DNA from: Methylobacterium sp. NMS14P
Lineage (GTDB): Bacteria > Pseudomonadota > Alphaproteobacteria > Rhizobiales > Beijerinckiaceae
Assembly: GCF_028583545.1 (NCBI RefSeq)
Contig: NZ_CP087106.1
Span: forward strand, 4,522,501-4,586,500
DNA: 64,000 nucleotides
Direction of reading: 5' to 3'
Shown: positions 41,349 through 51,077 of the stretch, piece by piece
Position numbering within the stretch: the stretch's first letter is position 1
How the letters are laid out: each line of letters opens with the position of its first letter
The notes under the pieces: model-generated
What the model was told of the DNA's origin: nothing
The model's database searches: none
Seen by the model: only the letters and a program-made list of their open reading frames with translations
Position numbers and translations under genes: made by a program

Positions 41349-41428
41349 CACCCGGAGCGGACGGCCTGCTACCGACCCAACGCAGTCGTTCACGTGCACC
41401 TGGGCGCGCCCTGGAAGCGGACATGGCC
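41349..41428. repeat. Dispersed intergenic repeat, copy E, right part
   Basis: CACCCGGAGCGGAC, CGACCCAACGCAGTCGTTCA and CTGGAAGCGGACATGG continue the repeat after the IS1182-type element, in the order seen in copy D. No gene is seen up to 41551. Confidence 0.65.
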
Positions 41429-41551
41429 GCGTACGCCTAGCAGATGATGAACCTACGGGGCTCCTACAACCACTACATCAAGCCGCAAGACAAGGGCCGA
41501 TACGCCTCTAGGTCGGCTGAGGTGAAGGCCTCGGTCGACCCTTAAGCTAAA

Positions 41552-41797
41552 TCAGGCCATCAGGCGGTGGGTGTTATCCGCGACGAGCTCCCGGTAGCGG
41601 GCGATGACGTCACCTTGGCTGCCGCCCGCCATCAGGGTGTTGGTGGCCTCCATGGCCGCTACCACCTTCTCGCCAACCATCGAGACCATCTCCGCCTGGA
41701 CCTCGGCGCCGCCCCAGGCGATCCGCACCAGCCGCAAGTCGATGACCTTTTGCGCCTCCACGGCGAGCAGGAACGCGGCATAGAACGGGTTCAGCAT
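41552..41797 (-). CDS. Small helical protein (81 aa), phasin-like in style
   Basis: The 81-residue protein is one long helical region: FYAAFLLAVEAQKVIDLRLV, RIAWGGAEVQAEMVSMVGEK and ATNTLMAGGSQGDVIARYRE. GGAG lies before the ATG at 41797. The hydrophobic-polar pattern and size resemble small phasin-like or antifreeze-like helical proteins that coat storage granules, but this is a resemblance only. It is a conserved-looking stand-alone gene. Confidence 0.72.
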   Translation of the reverse strand: MLNPFYAAFLLAVEAQKVIDLRLVRIAWGGAEVQAEMVSMVGEKVVAAMEATNTLMAGGSQGDVIARYRELVADNTHRLMA

Positions 41798-42078
41798 AAC
41801 GGCTCCGGTTGGACGGTCGCATCCGACAACGCCCGGGCAGGAGCCTGATCCCTGCTGACGATGACACAGGCCGAGGCCGTCGCCGCGATACCGAAAGGCC
41901 CCCGCGCGAACGCAATCGCCCATAGCGCGGTGCTGCGTTCCCGGCATTCCGGCCAACCCGGCCGCCAAGCCGGCACATCCCAACCTTTCGCCGCCGCGCG
42001 GGCCAGGCGGCCATGGTCCGCGACCCGACACGGGAAGGCGCTCGCTTCGATGCCTCCCGCGGAACACCTTCCTCGCCG

Positions 42079-42906
42079 TCAGGTCCCCTCGACCACCTCG
42101 TCCGTGACGACCGTGAAGCCGGCGAGGGGCGAGGGTCCGAAGCTCGTCGTGATCGCGCAGTCCGTGGCGTCGCGACCGTAGGCCATGACGATGCGACCGA
42201 TGCGCGGGTGATTGTGCCGGGCGTCAAACGTGTACCAGCGCGGTCCCGCCGGCCCGTCGAGGTACACCTCGAACCAAGCGGAGAAGTCCATCGGCGCGGG
42301 GTCCTTCGGCACTCCGATGTCGCCGAGGTAGCCGGTGGCGTAGCGCGCCGGGATGTTCATGCACCGGCAGAGCGTGATTGCCAGATGGGCGAAGTCCCGA
42401 CAGACGCCGACCTGCTGGCCGTGGCCGTCGAAGGCGCTGCGGGTGGCGTCCGCCTGCATATAGTCGAAGCGCAGCCGACCGTGCGCGTAGTCGACGATGG
42501 CCTGGACACGGTTCCAGCCGGGGGCCACCCCGCCGAACAGGTTCCAGGCTGTCTGCGAGAGCTTGTCGGTGTCGCAGTAGCGCGAGCCCAGCAGGAAGGG
42601 CAGCGCCTCGTCCGGCAAGTCGTGGACTGGGATCTCGCGGGCGTCCGGCGCGTGGTCGTCGGGCCGGCCGTGGTCCTCGATCTCGAAGTCCGTCGACATG
42701 ATGATGCGGCCGCCCGGGACGAGGATGCGCGTGGCGACGTTGCCGAACGGGTCGCGGAACCGCCTGGCCTCGACCGGCGGATCGAACGCGATGTCCTCGC
42801 GGCTGCGCAGGTCGGATTGCCGCTCGGGCCGGACGTTGAGCAGCAGCACCATCGAAGTCGGGGCGAACGTGTCGAGGGAGAGGGTGTAGCCGCAACGGAT
42901 GCGCAT
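42079..42906 (-). CDS. Transglutaminase-like cysteine peptidase-fold protein
   Basis: The 275-residue protein has an N-terminal beta domain (RIRCGYTLSLDTFAPTSMVL) and a transglutaminase core (about 150-235): GVCRDFAHLAITLCRCMNIP with the nucleophile Cys, AWFEVYLDGP with the His position region, and WYTFDARHNHPRIGRI with the Asp/His. It is the type found in cyanobacteria-like and alphaproteobacterial cytoplasmic transglutaminase-like proteins. Activity is probably a peptidase or amide-modifying reaction. The ATG overlaps by a few bases the region upstream of the divergently oriented AI-2E exporter gene. Confidence 0.9.
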   Translation of the reverse strand: MRIRCGYTLSLDTFAPTSMVLLLNVRPERQSDLRSREDIAFDPPVEARRFRDPFGNVATRILVPGGRIIMSTDFEIEDHGRPDDHAPDAREIPVHDLPDEALPFLLGSRYCDTDKLSQTAWNLFGGVAPGWNRVQAIVDYAHGRLRFDYMQADATRSAFDGHGQQVGVCRDFAHLAITLCRCMNIPARYATGYLGDIGVPKDPAPMDFSAWFEVYLDGPAGPRWYTFDARHNHPRIGRIVMAYGRDATDCAITTSFGPSPLAGFTVVTDEVVEGT

Positions 42907-43057
42907 GAACGGATCCCCAGATCGGAAACCTCAGCCCAGGCAAGATGTCCGCCAGGCCGTCGTTCCCCGATACGCGTGGGGCACCCGTCATTCGGTGGCG
43001 ACGCACCCGTTCGAGGATTTGAGGGGACGAAACAGGGACGACGACGTTGGGAGGGGC

Positions 43058-45052
43058 ATGCCGCGCGACATCCCGCGGCAAGGAGTCCAGCGTATGCCGA
43101 CAGACATTGCGGGTGCCCCGAAGCAGCCCGCCCAGGTGCCCCCGCCGCTCGTGCCCGGGCTGCGCGGCCTCCTGACCCTCGCGGTCGGCGTCGTGCTGGT
43201 CGCGGCGCTCTACTTCGGGCGCGAGGTATTTGTCCCCCTCGTTCTGGCGGTGCTCCTCAGCTTCGTCCTGGGGCCGGTGGTCAACCTGCTGCGACGCCTA
43301 AGGCTTGGTCGGGTGCCCTCCGTCATCGTCGCCGTGCTGCTCGCCCTAGCGGTGCTCGGCGGCATCGGGGCGGTCATCGGCACCCAGGTCGCGGGGCTCG
43401 CCGGCAACCTGCCGCAATACCAGTCCACCGTGCAGAAGAAGTTCGCCGGCCTGCAGCAGGGCTGGCTCGGCGAGGCCAACCGGGTCATCGCCAAGTTCAG
43501 CCACCAGGTCCAGGACGCGACGCAGAAGGCCGACGCCGCCGGTACGTCCGCCGAGACGGGTCCCGCGGGCGAGACGCCCAAGGCGCAACTCGTCCGCGTC
43601 CAGGAGCCCGAGCTCTCGCCGTTGGCCCTGGCCGAGAAGGTGCTCGGCCCGGTCGTCGAGCCGCTGACCACGGTGGGCATCGTGCTCGTCGTGGTGGTGT
43701 TCCTGCTCCTGCAGCGCGAGGACCTGCGGAACCGCATGATCCGCCTGTTCGGGTCGAGCGACCTGCACCGCACGACCGTGGCGATGGACGACGCCGCGGG
43801 CCGGCTCGGGACCTACTTCCTAGCCCAGCTCGGCATGAACGCCGCCTTCGGCGTGCTGATCGGCATCGGCCTCTGGTTCATCGACGTGCCCAACCCGCTG
43901 CTGTGGGGCGTGCTCTCGGCCATCATGCGCTTCATCCCTTATATCGGCGCCATCGTCTCGGGCGTTTTTCCAGTGGCGCTCGCGGCCGCGGTCGACCCGG
44001 GCTGGTCGATGGTCATCGCCACCGCGGCGCTGTTCCTGATCGCCGAGCCCGTCTTCGGGCAGGTGGTCGAGCCGCTCCTCTACGGCCACTCCACCGGCCT
44101 CTCGCCCTTCGCGGTCATCGTCTCGACCCTGTTCTGGGGGTTCCTGTGGGGGCCCATCGGCCTGATCCTGGCCACCCCGTTCACGGTCTGCCTCGTCGTG
44201 CTCGGCCGCCACGTCGACAGTTTGGAGTTCCTCGACGTCCTGCTGGGCGACCGGCCGCCGCTGACGCCGGTGGAGAACTTCTACCAGCGCATGCTCGCCG
44301 GCGACCCGGACGAGGTCCGCGAGATCGCCGAGGGGATGCTGAAGGAGCGCTCGCTCTCCTCGTACTACGACGAGGTGGCACTCAAGGGCCTGCAGCTCGC
44401 CGCCAACGACTACGCCCGAGGGGTCGTAACACCGGCGCAGCTTGAGAACATCCGCTCCTCGTCGCGTTCCCTCGTCGAGGACTTCGAGGACCACGAAGAC
44501 GGCGAGCCGAGCCAGGACGCGAAGGCCGTGAACCCGGCCGACACCCCGACGCTGGCCGAGAGGACGCACGCCAAGACCGAGGCCGTGCCCGGCCAGGCGG
44601 CGCCTCGCGAGGAGCTCCCGGATGGCTGGCGCGGGGAGACGCCGGTCCTCTGCCTCGCCGGCCGCGGCCCCCTCGACGAGGCGTCGTCCGCGATGCTGGC
44701 GCAACTGCTGCGCAAGCACGGCCTGGGGGCCCGGGTCGCCCCGTACCAAGCCGCCTCGCGCGAGGGCATCCGCGATCTTGACATGAAGGACGTGGCGATG
44801 GTCTGCGTCTCCTACCTCGACATCACCGGCAATCCCTCGCACCTGCGCTACCTGCTGGAGCGGTTGCGGCGGCGGGCGCCAGGCGTGCCGATCCTGGTCG
44901 GCCTGTGGCCGGTGGGCGAGAAGGTTCTCACCGACGCGGCCGTGGGGCGCGAGGTCGGCGCGGATGCCTACGTGTCGTCGCTACGCGAGGCGGTCGAAGC
45001 ATGCCTCCGGTCTGCCGGCCACACGAGCCAGCCTGACCGGGACGCCGCATGA
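43058..45052 (+). CDS. AI-2E family exporter with C-terminal cobalamin-binding-like domain
   Basis: The 664-residue protein has eight membrane segments in the AI-2E (PerM) layout, with LSFVLGPVVNLLRRLRLGRV early and VLSAIMRFIPYIGAIVSGVF and FWGFLWGPIGLILATPFTVC in the second half. After about residue 380 comes a soluble stretch: helices (RMLAGDPDEVREIAEGMLKE), a linker, and a Rossmann-like domain (TPVLCLAGRGPLDEASSAML to VPILVGLWPVG) resembling B12-binding or receiver folds. The ATG at 43058 and one at 43094 (AAGGAG upstream) are both good. The extra domain could sense a ligand and gate export; this is inference. Confidence 0.9.
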   Translation: MPRDIPRQGVQRMPTDIAGAPKQPAQVPPPLVPGLRGLLTLAVGVVLVAALYFGREVFVPLVLAVLLSFVLGPVVNLLRRLRLGRVPSVIVAVLLALAVLGGIGAVIGTQVAGLAGNLPQYQSTVQKKFAGLQQGWLGEANRVIAKFSHQVQDATQKADAAGTSAETGPAGETPKAQLVRVQEPELSPLALAEKVLGPVVEPLTTVGIVLVVVVFLLLQREDLRNRMIRLFGSSDLHRTTVAMDDAAGRLGTYFLAQLGMNAAFGVLIGIGLWFIDVPNPLLWGVLSAIMRFIPYIGAIVSGVFPVALAAAVDPGWSMVIATAALFLIAEPVFGQVVEPLLYGHSTGLSPFAVIVSTLFWGFLWGPIGLILATPFTVCLVVLGRHVDSLEFLDVLLGDRPPLTPVENFYQRMLAGDPDEVREIAEGMLKERSLSSYYDEVALKGLQLAANDYARGVVTPAQLENIRSSSRSLVEDFEDHEDGEPSQDAKAVNPADTPTLAERTHAKTEAVPGQAAPREELPDGWRGETPVLCLAGRGPLDEASSAMLAQLLRKHGLGARVAPYQAASREGIRDLDMKDVAMVCVSYLDITGNPSHLRYLLERLRRRAPGVPILVGLWPVGEKVLTDAAVGREVGADAYVSSLREAVEACLRSAGHTSQPDRDAA

Positions 45053-45251
45053 GCGGTCGGTTCGCAATCTTCCGAGACGAGACCGCCCCTTAAACGAAAC
45101 CCAGTGAGACCATCGACCGGGCGCCGGGCGTGGGACCTGGCGACAATGACCGGACCCGGGTCCGCCGCAATCGGGTGGCATCCGGGTCCCGGGTAGGAAT
45201 TGATAAACCATTATCCCGCCCTGCCTTGTCGAGGTTTGTCGGGGGACGCCG

Positions 45252-46550
45252 GTGTACGGGACGTTTGTGGGGCCACGTGGGGCAATCCGGGGCATCGTAG
45301 CCGCCGCAGCCCTCTCGCTCCTGGCCGGTTGCGCCGGTCGCCCCACCGGAGTGCTGCTTCCGGTCGCCGCCGTCGAAACGGCCCCCGGCACCTCGCTGGT
45401 CGACATGCTGGTGGCGACGACCCGCAAGTCGGCCAGCGACCGCGGCGTGCTGTTCTCCGGCGAGCGTGGCGACGCCGTCACCTATACCGACCTCGCCGTC
45501 TCCATCCCGCCCGACGCCACACGCCAGCCCGGCTCCGTGCAGTGGCCGAAGTCGCTCCCCGGGAACCCGGCCACCGATTTCGTCGCCCTGCGCGCCGATC
45601 CGGTCGACCGCTCGAAGGTCGCGGCCTGGACCGGCCGGGCCGTCCGACGCGGGGTCAAGCGCCACGTGCTGGTCTTCGTGCACGGCTTCAACAACAAGTT
45701 CGAGGACGCCGTCTTCCGCTTCGCGCAGATCGTCCACGATTCCGGGGCCGAGGTCGCGCCCGTGCTGTTCACGTGGCCGTCCAAGGGCAGCGTACTGGCC
45801 TACGGCTACGACCGGGAGAGCACCAACTTCTCGCGCAACGGCCTGGAGACGCTGCTGCGGGATCTGGCCAAGGATCCGAACGTCGGAGAGGTCACGGTGC
45901 TCGCACACTCGATGGGCAACTGGCTGACGCTGGAGAGCCTGCGCCAGATGGCCATCCGCGACCGGCGCGTGGCGCCCAAGATCCGCAACGTCATCCTCGC
46001 TGCCCCGGACGTCGACATGGACCTAGCCCGCGAGGCGTTCCGCGACATGGGTCCGGACCGGCCGCGCCTGACGCTGATGGTGTCGGGCGACGATCAGGCC
46101 TTGGCGGTGTCGCGGCTCGTCTGGGGGGACAGCGTGCGGCTGGGCGCCATCGACCCGTCCGTCGAGCCCTACAGGTCCGAGCTGGAGCGCCAGAACATCG
46201 GTGTCCTGAACCTCTCGTCCGTGAAGGGCGACGACCCGCTGAACCACGGCAAGTTCGCCTCCGGTGACGTTGTCGCCCTTTTGGGAAAGCGCCTCGCGGA
46301 CGGCCAGCCGATCTCCGACGGGCAGGTCGGCATCGGCGACCGGCTGGTGAGCACGGCGGCCGGGGCCGCCTCCACGGTCGCGACCGGTGCGGCTCTGGCG
46401 GTCGCGGCCCCGGTGGCCATCGTCGACCCGCAGACGCGCGAGACCTACGGCGAGCACCTGTCCAACGTCGGCTCCGGCCTGCGGGACACGGTCGGTTCGA
46501 CGGTCGACCTGGCCGGTGCACCCGTGCGGGCCATGACCGGCAGCCGCTGA
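45252..46550 (+). CDS. Alpha/beta hydrolase lipoprotein (DUF900 family)
   Basis: The 432-residue protein starts with a signal sequence ending LSLLAGC, a lipobox, so it is a predicted outer- or inner-membrane lipoprotein. The hydrolase core (about 125-330) has VLVFVHGFNNKFEDAVFRFA, VLFTWPSKGSVLAYGYDRES and the nucleophile elbow LAHSMGNWL, the typical DUF900 pattern, with later Asp and His (VSGDDQALAVSR, NHGKFASGD). The start is a GTG with GGGGGACGCC upstream. The C-terminus (Ala/Val-rich, about 360-430) could be a membrane-associated tail. Substrates of this family are unknown; lipid or peptidoglycan ester hydrolysis is possible. Confidence 0.9.
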   Translation: MYGTFVGPRGAIRGIVAAAALSLLAGCAGRPTGVLLPVAAVETAPGTSLVDMLVATTRKSASDRGVLFSGERGDAVTYTDLAVSIPPDATRQPGSVQWPKSLPGNPATDFVALRADPVDRSKVAAWTGRAVRRGVKRHVLVFVHGFNNKFEDAVFRFAQIVHDSGAEVAPVLFTWPSKGSVLAYGYDRESTNFSRNGLETLLRDLAKDPNVGEVTVLAHSMGNWLTLESLRQMAIRDRRVAPKIRNVILAAPDVDMDLAREAFRDMGPDRPRLTLMVSGDDQALAVSRLVWGDSVRLGAIDPSVEPYRSELERQNIGVLNLSSVKGDDPLNHGKFASGDVVALLGKRLADGQPISDGQVGIGDRLVSTAAGAASTVATGAALAVAAPVAIVDPQTRETYGEHLSNVGSGLRDTVGSTVDLAGAPVRAMTGSR

Positions 46551-46609
46551 GCCCTCGACCGGCGGGCAACGAGGACGCCGGGCCTACCGGCATCAGGGGG
46601 GAATGGAAG

Positions 46610-47023
46610 ATGGCAGGCAAGGTGCGACTAGTGGTTGCGGCGGCGATGGTGGCATGGGCGGCGGCGGCCCAGGCCCAAGGGCTGGAACGCGGCGCGCAGG
46701 AAGGAGCGAACCGCGGCGAGATGATCGCCGTGCCGCTGGGCGCCGTCGTGGGCGGTGCGGTCGGTGCGGCGGTGGGCACGGCCAATGGCATCCTCGGCAT
46801 CGACCGGCGTGAGCGCTTCCGCATCTACGCCACGGGCGAGCGGCGTCCGTCCTTCGCCTATCCGGGCACCCTTAAGGTCGGAACCGTGCTGCCTGATGAC
46901 GGTGTCGTCTACTACGACGTGCCCCCCGAGTTCGCCCTGCCGCGCTACAACTACACCGTCGTGAACGACCATCCGGTGCTAGTGGACCCGCGCACACGCC
47001 GGGTTGTCGAGATCATCGACTAG
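46610..47023 (+). CDS. DUF1236-type exported protein
   Basis: A signal peptide ([18 protein letters not shown]) is followed by a Gly-rich membrane-like stretch ([20 protein letters not shown]) and a C-terminal DUF1236-like segment: [20 protein letters not shown], then [16 protein letters not shown]. The 137 residues are of usual size for this rhizobial periplasmic family of unknown function. It follows the DUF900 gene by 60 bases on the same strand and overlaps the end of the convergent hybrid kinase gene by 11 bases. Confidence 0.85.
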   Translation: MAGKVRLVVAAAMVAWAAAAQAQGLERGAQEGANRGEMIAVPLGAVVGGAVGAAVGTANGILGIDRRERFRIYATGERRPSFAYPGTLKVGTVLPDDGVVYYDVPPEFALPRYNYTVVNDHPVLVDPRTRRVVEIID

Positions 47024-49640
47024 GCGGCCCTCGCTCCGGGGCGACGGTCCGTGGGCGGAACCGGTCCATCACCGTGTGGAGTTCGTTCCAATCCACCGGC
47101 TTCTGCAGGTAGTCGGTGGCGCCCAGCGCGTAGGCGCGGCTCTGCTCGTCGAGGACCGTCACCATGACGACGGGCGTCTCCTGCAGGGCCGCATCGCGCC
47201 GGATGGTGCGCAGGACCGCCCACCCATCTATCTGAGGCATCGTCACGTCGAGGAGGATGACGCGCGGCACGAGGCTCCGGGCCTTGTCCAAGCCTTCCTT
47301 GCCATCCGCCGCCACCGCAACCCGGTATCCGTCCCGTTCCAGGAAGCGGGCCAGGAGTTCCCGCGTCGCCGCGTCGTCATCCACAACGAGGACGACACCG
47401 TCGCCGGCCGCATCCACGGTGATGGGACCCGCATCGTCGATTGCAGAGGGGACCTCATCGTTCGTGCCGGTGATGCACGTCGGCACCGAGACCGTGAAGG
47501 TCGTGCCCCGCCCCGGTTCGCTTGCCACCGCGATGTCTCCGCCCAGCATTCCCGCGAACGCCCGGGTGATGGACAGGCCGAGGCCCGTGCCGCCGAACCT
47601 GCGCGTGGTCGATGCGTCGGCCTGGGTGAAGCGCTCGAACAGCCGCGACTGCTGTTCCGGGGACATGCCGATGCCAGTGTCGGAGACCGCGAACGTCAGC
47701 CAGGCTCCTCCATCTCGTTCGTCCCGCGCCGCCGACAGCCTAACCTGCCCGTCCTCGGTGAACTTTGCCGCGTTGCTTAGGAGGTTGATCAGACACTGGC
47801 GCAGCTTGGTCACGTCGGTGCGCGCCTCGCCGAGGTCGGTGCCGAGGTCGAGGGTCAGCGTGTTGCCCTTGCGGGCGACGAGAGCCTCCACCGTCGAGGC
47901 GACGTCGCGGACCACTGTCTCGACCGCGAAGTCCTCGACGTAGGTCTCCATCCGCTCCGCCTCGATCTTCGAGAGGTCGAGGACGTCGTTGATGAGTCCG
48001 AGCAGGTGGCGCGCGTTCGCCTCGATCTTGCGCATGTCGGGCAGCAGGTCCTCCTGGCCGAGATCCTCCATCTCCTCCTGCAGCATCTCGGAATAGCCGA
48101 TGACCGCCGAGAGCGGGGTGCGCAGCTCGTGGCTCATGTTCGCCAGGAACTCGCTCTTGGCCCTGTTGGCCTCCTCGGCGACCTTCTTGGCGGCGGCGAG
48201 GTCGAGCTCGTCCCGCTTACGCCCGTCGATATCGGTGACGACCACTACGCCACCCATCTGGCGGCCATCGTGGTCGAACATCGGGGCGGCGGTGAAATTG
48301 ACCCAAGCACGCGTGCCGTCGCCCCGTTGGTAGTCGACCTCCAGTTCAGCCCGGCGCTCGCCGTCCCGGGTCACCCGCAGGAGCGGCCACTCGCCCAGGG
48401 CAACGGGGCGCCCGTCCGGGTGAAACCCGACCCAGCGGGCCGGCCCCTCGCCGGGCTGCGCCGGGGCCAGCCCGTGCCCGAGGATGGCGGCGGCGCGCGC
48501 ATTGTGCCCTATGATACGGCCGGAAGGGGCCTGCGCGATCAGGACGCCGACAGGGAGCGTCTCCATCACGGTGCGCAGGGTCGCCTCGCCGGTACGGATG
48601 CCGCGCCGCGCCTCGGCCTCGCCGGCCTCGGCCAAGCCAGCTGGGACGGTCCCGGCGAAAAGGACGGCGACGCGCAGCTCCCGGCCCGTGAAGGCGCCGG
48701 GTCGGCTCGACTGGAGCTTCAGGACGCCGATGGTCTCGTTCCCTCGGGCGATGGGCACGCACACGGCCGACCGCAGGGCGAGCATCGGGACGAGCTCCTG
48801 CCTGACACGGGGGTCCAAGGTGACGTCCGGACAAAGCACCGGCTTGGAGGTCTTGAGGCAATGGCCCGATAGGCTGCCATCGACGGGTACCCGGAGGCCC
48901 GCATGGTCCGCGAGCGTCCCGCGTGTCGAGCGGTAGACGAGTTCGTCACCCTCGCGCATCTCGATGACGCCGCCCTCGGCCTGGGGCACCGCCTTCATCA
49001 CACCGGCCACGAGGACGTCGAGGATGATGTCCCGGTCACCGTTCGCCCTGGTGATGGCCGCCTGCGTGGAGATCAGCGCGTTCTGCTGCGCGATCAGCGC
49101 CGCCTGGCCTGCGAGGACGCGCTCGCGCTCGACCATGGCTCGACGCAGGTCCATCTGGGTCATGACCTGACCGGCCAGCGCCCGGAGCGCCGTGGCGTGA
49201 GCCTCGGTCAGCCCGGCCGGACGCGGTTCGAGATCGATCACGCATAGGCTGCCGAGGCGCTCCCCTCCCGGTGCCTGCAAGGGGGCCCCAGCGTAGAAGC
49301 GCAGGTGCGGCTCGCCGGTGACGAGCGGGTTGTCGCGCGTCCGCGGGTCCTGCGTCAGGTCCGGAATGACCAGGAGGTCTGGCTCGGCCAGGGCATGCGC
49401 GCAGACCGACTTGTCCAACGTGGTCTCGCAGGGGTCGAAGCCCGAGCGGGCCTTGAACCACTGCCGGTCGCCCGCAACGAGGCTGACGAGGGACACGGGA
49501 ACCGCGCAGGTCAGGCGCGCCAGCTCGACGATGTCGTCGAACCCCTGTTCTGGCGGCGTGTCGAGGATGGCATAGTCGTGCAGGGCGTCGAGGCGACGAG
49601 CGTTCCCGACTTCGGATGGCAGCGGCGTCGGATCGGTCAT
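47013..49640 (-). CDS. Hybrid histidine kinase (GAF-GAF-PAS-HisKA-HATPase-receiver)
   Basis: The 875-residue protein has a GAF domain (about 20-165; [20 protein letters not shown]), a second GAF (about 195-345; [20 protein letters not shown]), a PAS domain (about 355-480; [20 protein letters not shown]), HisKA ([20 protein letters not shown] with the phosphorylated His), HATPase ([37 protein letters not shown]) and a C-terminal receiver ([38 protein letters not shown]). No membrane helix, so it is a cytoplasmic sensor. The ATG at 49640 follows GAGG at good spacing. No partner regulator lies next to it, so the output is unknown. Confidence 0.94.
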   Translation of the reverse strand: MTDPTPLPSEVGNARRLDALHDYAILDTPPEQGFDDIVELARLTCAVPVSLVSLVAGDRQWFKARSGFDPCETTLDKSVCAHALAEPDLLVIPDLTQDPRTRDNPLVTGEPHLRFYAGAPLQAPGGERLGSLCVIDLEPRPAGLTEAHATALRALAGQVMTQMDLRRAMVERERVLAGQAALIAQQNALISTQAAITRANGDRDIILDVLVAGVMKAVPQAEGGVIEMREGDELVYRSTRGTLADHAGLRVPVDGSLSGHCLKTSKPVLCPDVTLDPRVRQELVPMLALRSAVCVPIARGNETIGVLKLQSSRPGAFTGRELRVAVLFAGTVPAGLAEAGEAEARRGIRTGEATLRTVMETLPVGVLIAQAPSGRIIGHNARAAAILGHGLAPAQPGEGPARWVGFHPDGRPVALGEWPLLRVTRDGERRAELEVDYQRGDGTRAWVNFTAAPMFDHDGRQMGGVVVVTDIDGRKRDELDLAAAKKVAEEANRAKSEFLANMSHELRTPLSAVIGYSEMLQEEMEDLGQEDLLPDMRKIEANARHLLGLINDVLDLSKIEAERMETYVEDFAVETVVRDVASTVEALVARKGNTLTLDLGTDLGEARTDVTKLRQCLINLLSNAAKFTEDGQVRLSAARDERDGGAWLTFAVSDTGIGMSPEQQSRLFERFTQADASTTRRFGGTGLGLSITRAFAGMLGGDIAVASEPGRGTTFTVSVPTCITGTNDEVPSAIDDAGPITVDAAGDGVVLVVDDDAATRELLARFLERDGYRVAVAADGKEGLDKARSLVPRVILLDVTMPQIDGWAVLRTIRRDAALQETPVVMVTVLDEQSRAYALGATDYLQKPVDWNELHTVMDRFRPRTVAPERGPPSR

Positions 49641-49871
49641 GGACGCCTCGCTGGCGGGGGGCCGGTGCGCTCGCCGACGCCAGGCTGCCTCGTGGCGGCG
49701 GCGCGTTCCGCTGGTGCGGTCGACAACACGGATGCCTCGCGGAGGTTGCGCGAGCGCGAACCGCCTAGGGACCCGAACCGCCGTGCTCCGACGGACCTTC
49801 CGCCCCGATCCCGGATCGTCCGGCACCGGCCGCCGGGATGCACGGTTCCCGGCGGCGTCCAGCTTGCAAGA

Positions 49872-50012
49872 CTATCGCACGTTGATCGGACCCGGCGGCT
49901 GGGGCACCGGCGGCTCGTTCGGCGGCTCGCCCTCCGGAGGTGCCGGGTCGGGGGGCGGATCGCCGATGGGCGGCAACGGGTCGTCCCCAGGGCGTGGCGT
50001 ATCCGATTGCAT
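49872..50012 (-). CDS. Proline-rich peptide (46 aa)
   Basis: GGGGGGA lies eight bases before the ATG at 50012. The product is almost entirely PP-x-(D/E) repeats (DDPLPPIGDPPPDPAPPEG and so on, ending in NVR). I recall similar short Pro-rich proteins in Methylobacterium-like genomes. It is probably disordered; the role is unknown. Confidence 0.6.
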   Translation of the reverse strand: MQSDTPRPGDDPLPPIGDPPPDPAPPEGEPPNEPPVPQPPGPINVR

Positions 50013-50296
50013 GGTTTGTCCCCCCTGTTCGCCCCCGAGGCGGGAGCGGACGTCAACGCGCGCGGCGCACGGCGGATGCGGTCCGCAGCTACGCATGGGC
50101 CCTGGCAGCGAAAGGCCCCGGGATCGCGGAACCCGTATGAAGTCGGCCGCGTGGTGGAAGCGACATGAAAAGGAACGGGTCACGACGGCGACACGGCACC
50201 GTCGTGTTCCCCCTTCCTCGTCCGAAGCATCGACACCCGCCGGGAACCCCGGGGCGTTTCGTGACCTGATCCCGTCCGCGCACTCAGGAGACCCGC

Positions 50297-50809
50297 ATGC
50301 GCCTTGCCTTCGCCGCCCTCATCCTGTCGGTCATGTCCGTCTCCGCGGTCGCACAGACGCCCGAGGGAACGGTCGCCATCGGACCGTGGAAGGTCGAGGC
50401 GGTCTCGAAAGGGCAGAAATTCGAGCGCTGCACGATGACCAGAACCACCGACGACGGCGTCGAGGTCGAGTTTGCCCGCGACGCTGCCGGGCTCGATCTG
50501 ACGATGAGCTCGCCGAAGTGGAAGCTCGGTCGCGGCAAGAGTTACCCGGTCGAGCTGGCCGCCGGATCCTCGGTCCTGCAGGCGACCGTCGCCGCGTCCG
50601 GCAACGCCGTGTCGCTGCCGGTCAAGGATGAGCGGTTCCTCAAGTCGCTGAAGCTCGCCGACGCCCTGGACGTGAAGGGTGAGGGCGCGACCATCAGGGT
50701 GGCGCTCGACAAGAGCGCCGCGGGGCTGGACCGGTTGGAGGCGTGCTACGCGAAGAACGGGTCGGCGACGGAGACCAATCCGTTCGTCGCTCTCAAGGCC
50801 AAGCCGTAG
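50297..50809 (+). CDS. Exported hypothetical protein (170 aa)
   Basis: A signal peptide (RLAFAALILSVMSVSAVAQT, cleaved after VAQ or VSA) precedes a beta-rich mature domain: VAIGPWKVEAVSKGQKFERC, EVEFARDAAGLDLTMSSPKW and KLADALDVKGEGATIRVALD. Two cysteines (FERCTM, LEACYAK) may pair. The layout is like the invasion-associated-locus-B group of alphaproteobacterial periplasmic proteins, but I am not certain. GGAG lies before the ATG. Confidence 0.8.
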   Translation: MRLAFAALILSVMSVSAVAQTPEGTVAIGPWKVEAVSKGQKFERCTMTRTTDDGVEVEFARDAAGLDLTMSSPKWKLGRGKSYPVELAAGSSVLQATVAASGNAVSLPVKDERFLKSLKLADALDVKGEGATIRVALDKSAAGLDRLEACYAKNGSATETNPFVALKAKP

Positions 50810-51077
50810 GCGTCAGGGTTGAGCCCCTGCCGCCGTTGCGGTGACGGGGGCATGTCCGTGCCGACTGACCGAACGACCTTTGGCGGCTCTTCCCTTGGAC
50901 TGCCACGTGTGCCGCTACCACGCCTGGGCGACATCGCGAACATTAGTTGGGAAACCCGAGGTCGGACGATGCGGCTGAGACCGTGCGGCCTCGTCGTTCC
51001 CTTGCCCCTCGCTGCCGACGATGGGTTGACGTCAGATCGGCCAGGGACGCTCAGAGGCCGCCCCGGAAGCGCGCGGC

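Noticed and set aside
42013..44445. 810-codon plus-strand frame across the transglutaminase and exporter genes
   Set aside because: It crosses two well-supported genes and has no recognisable domain.
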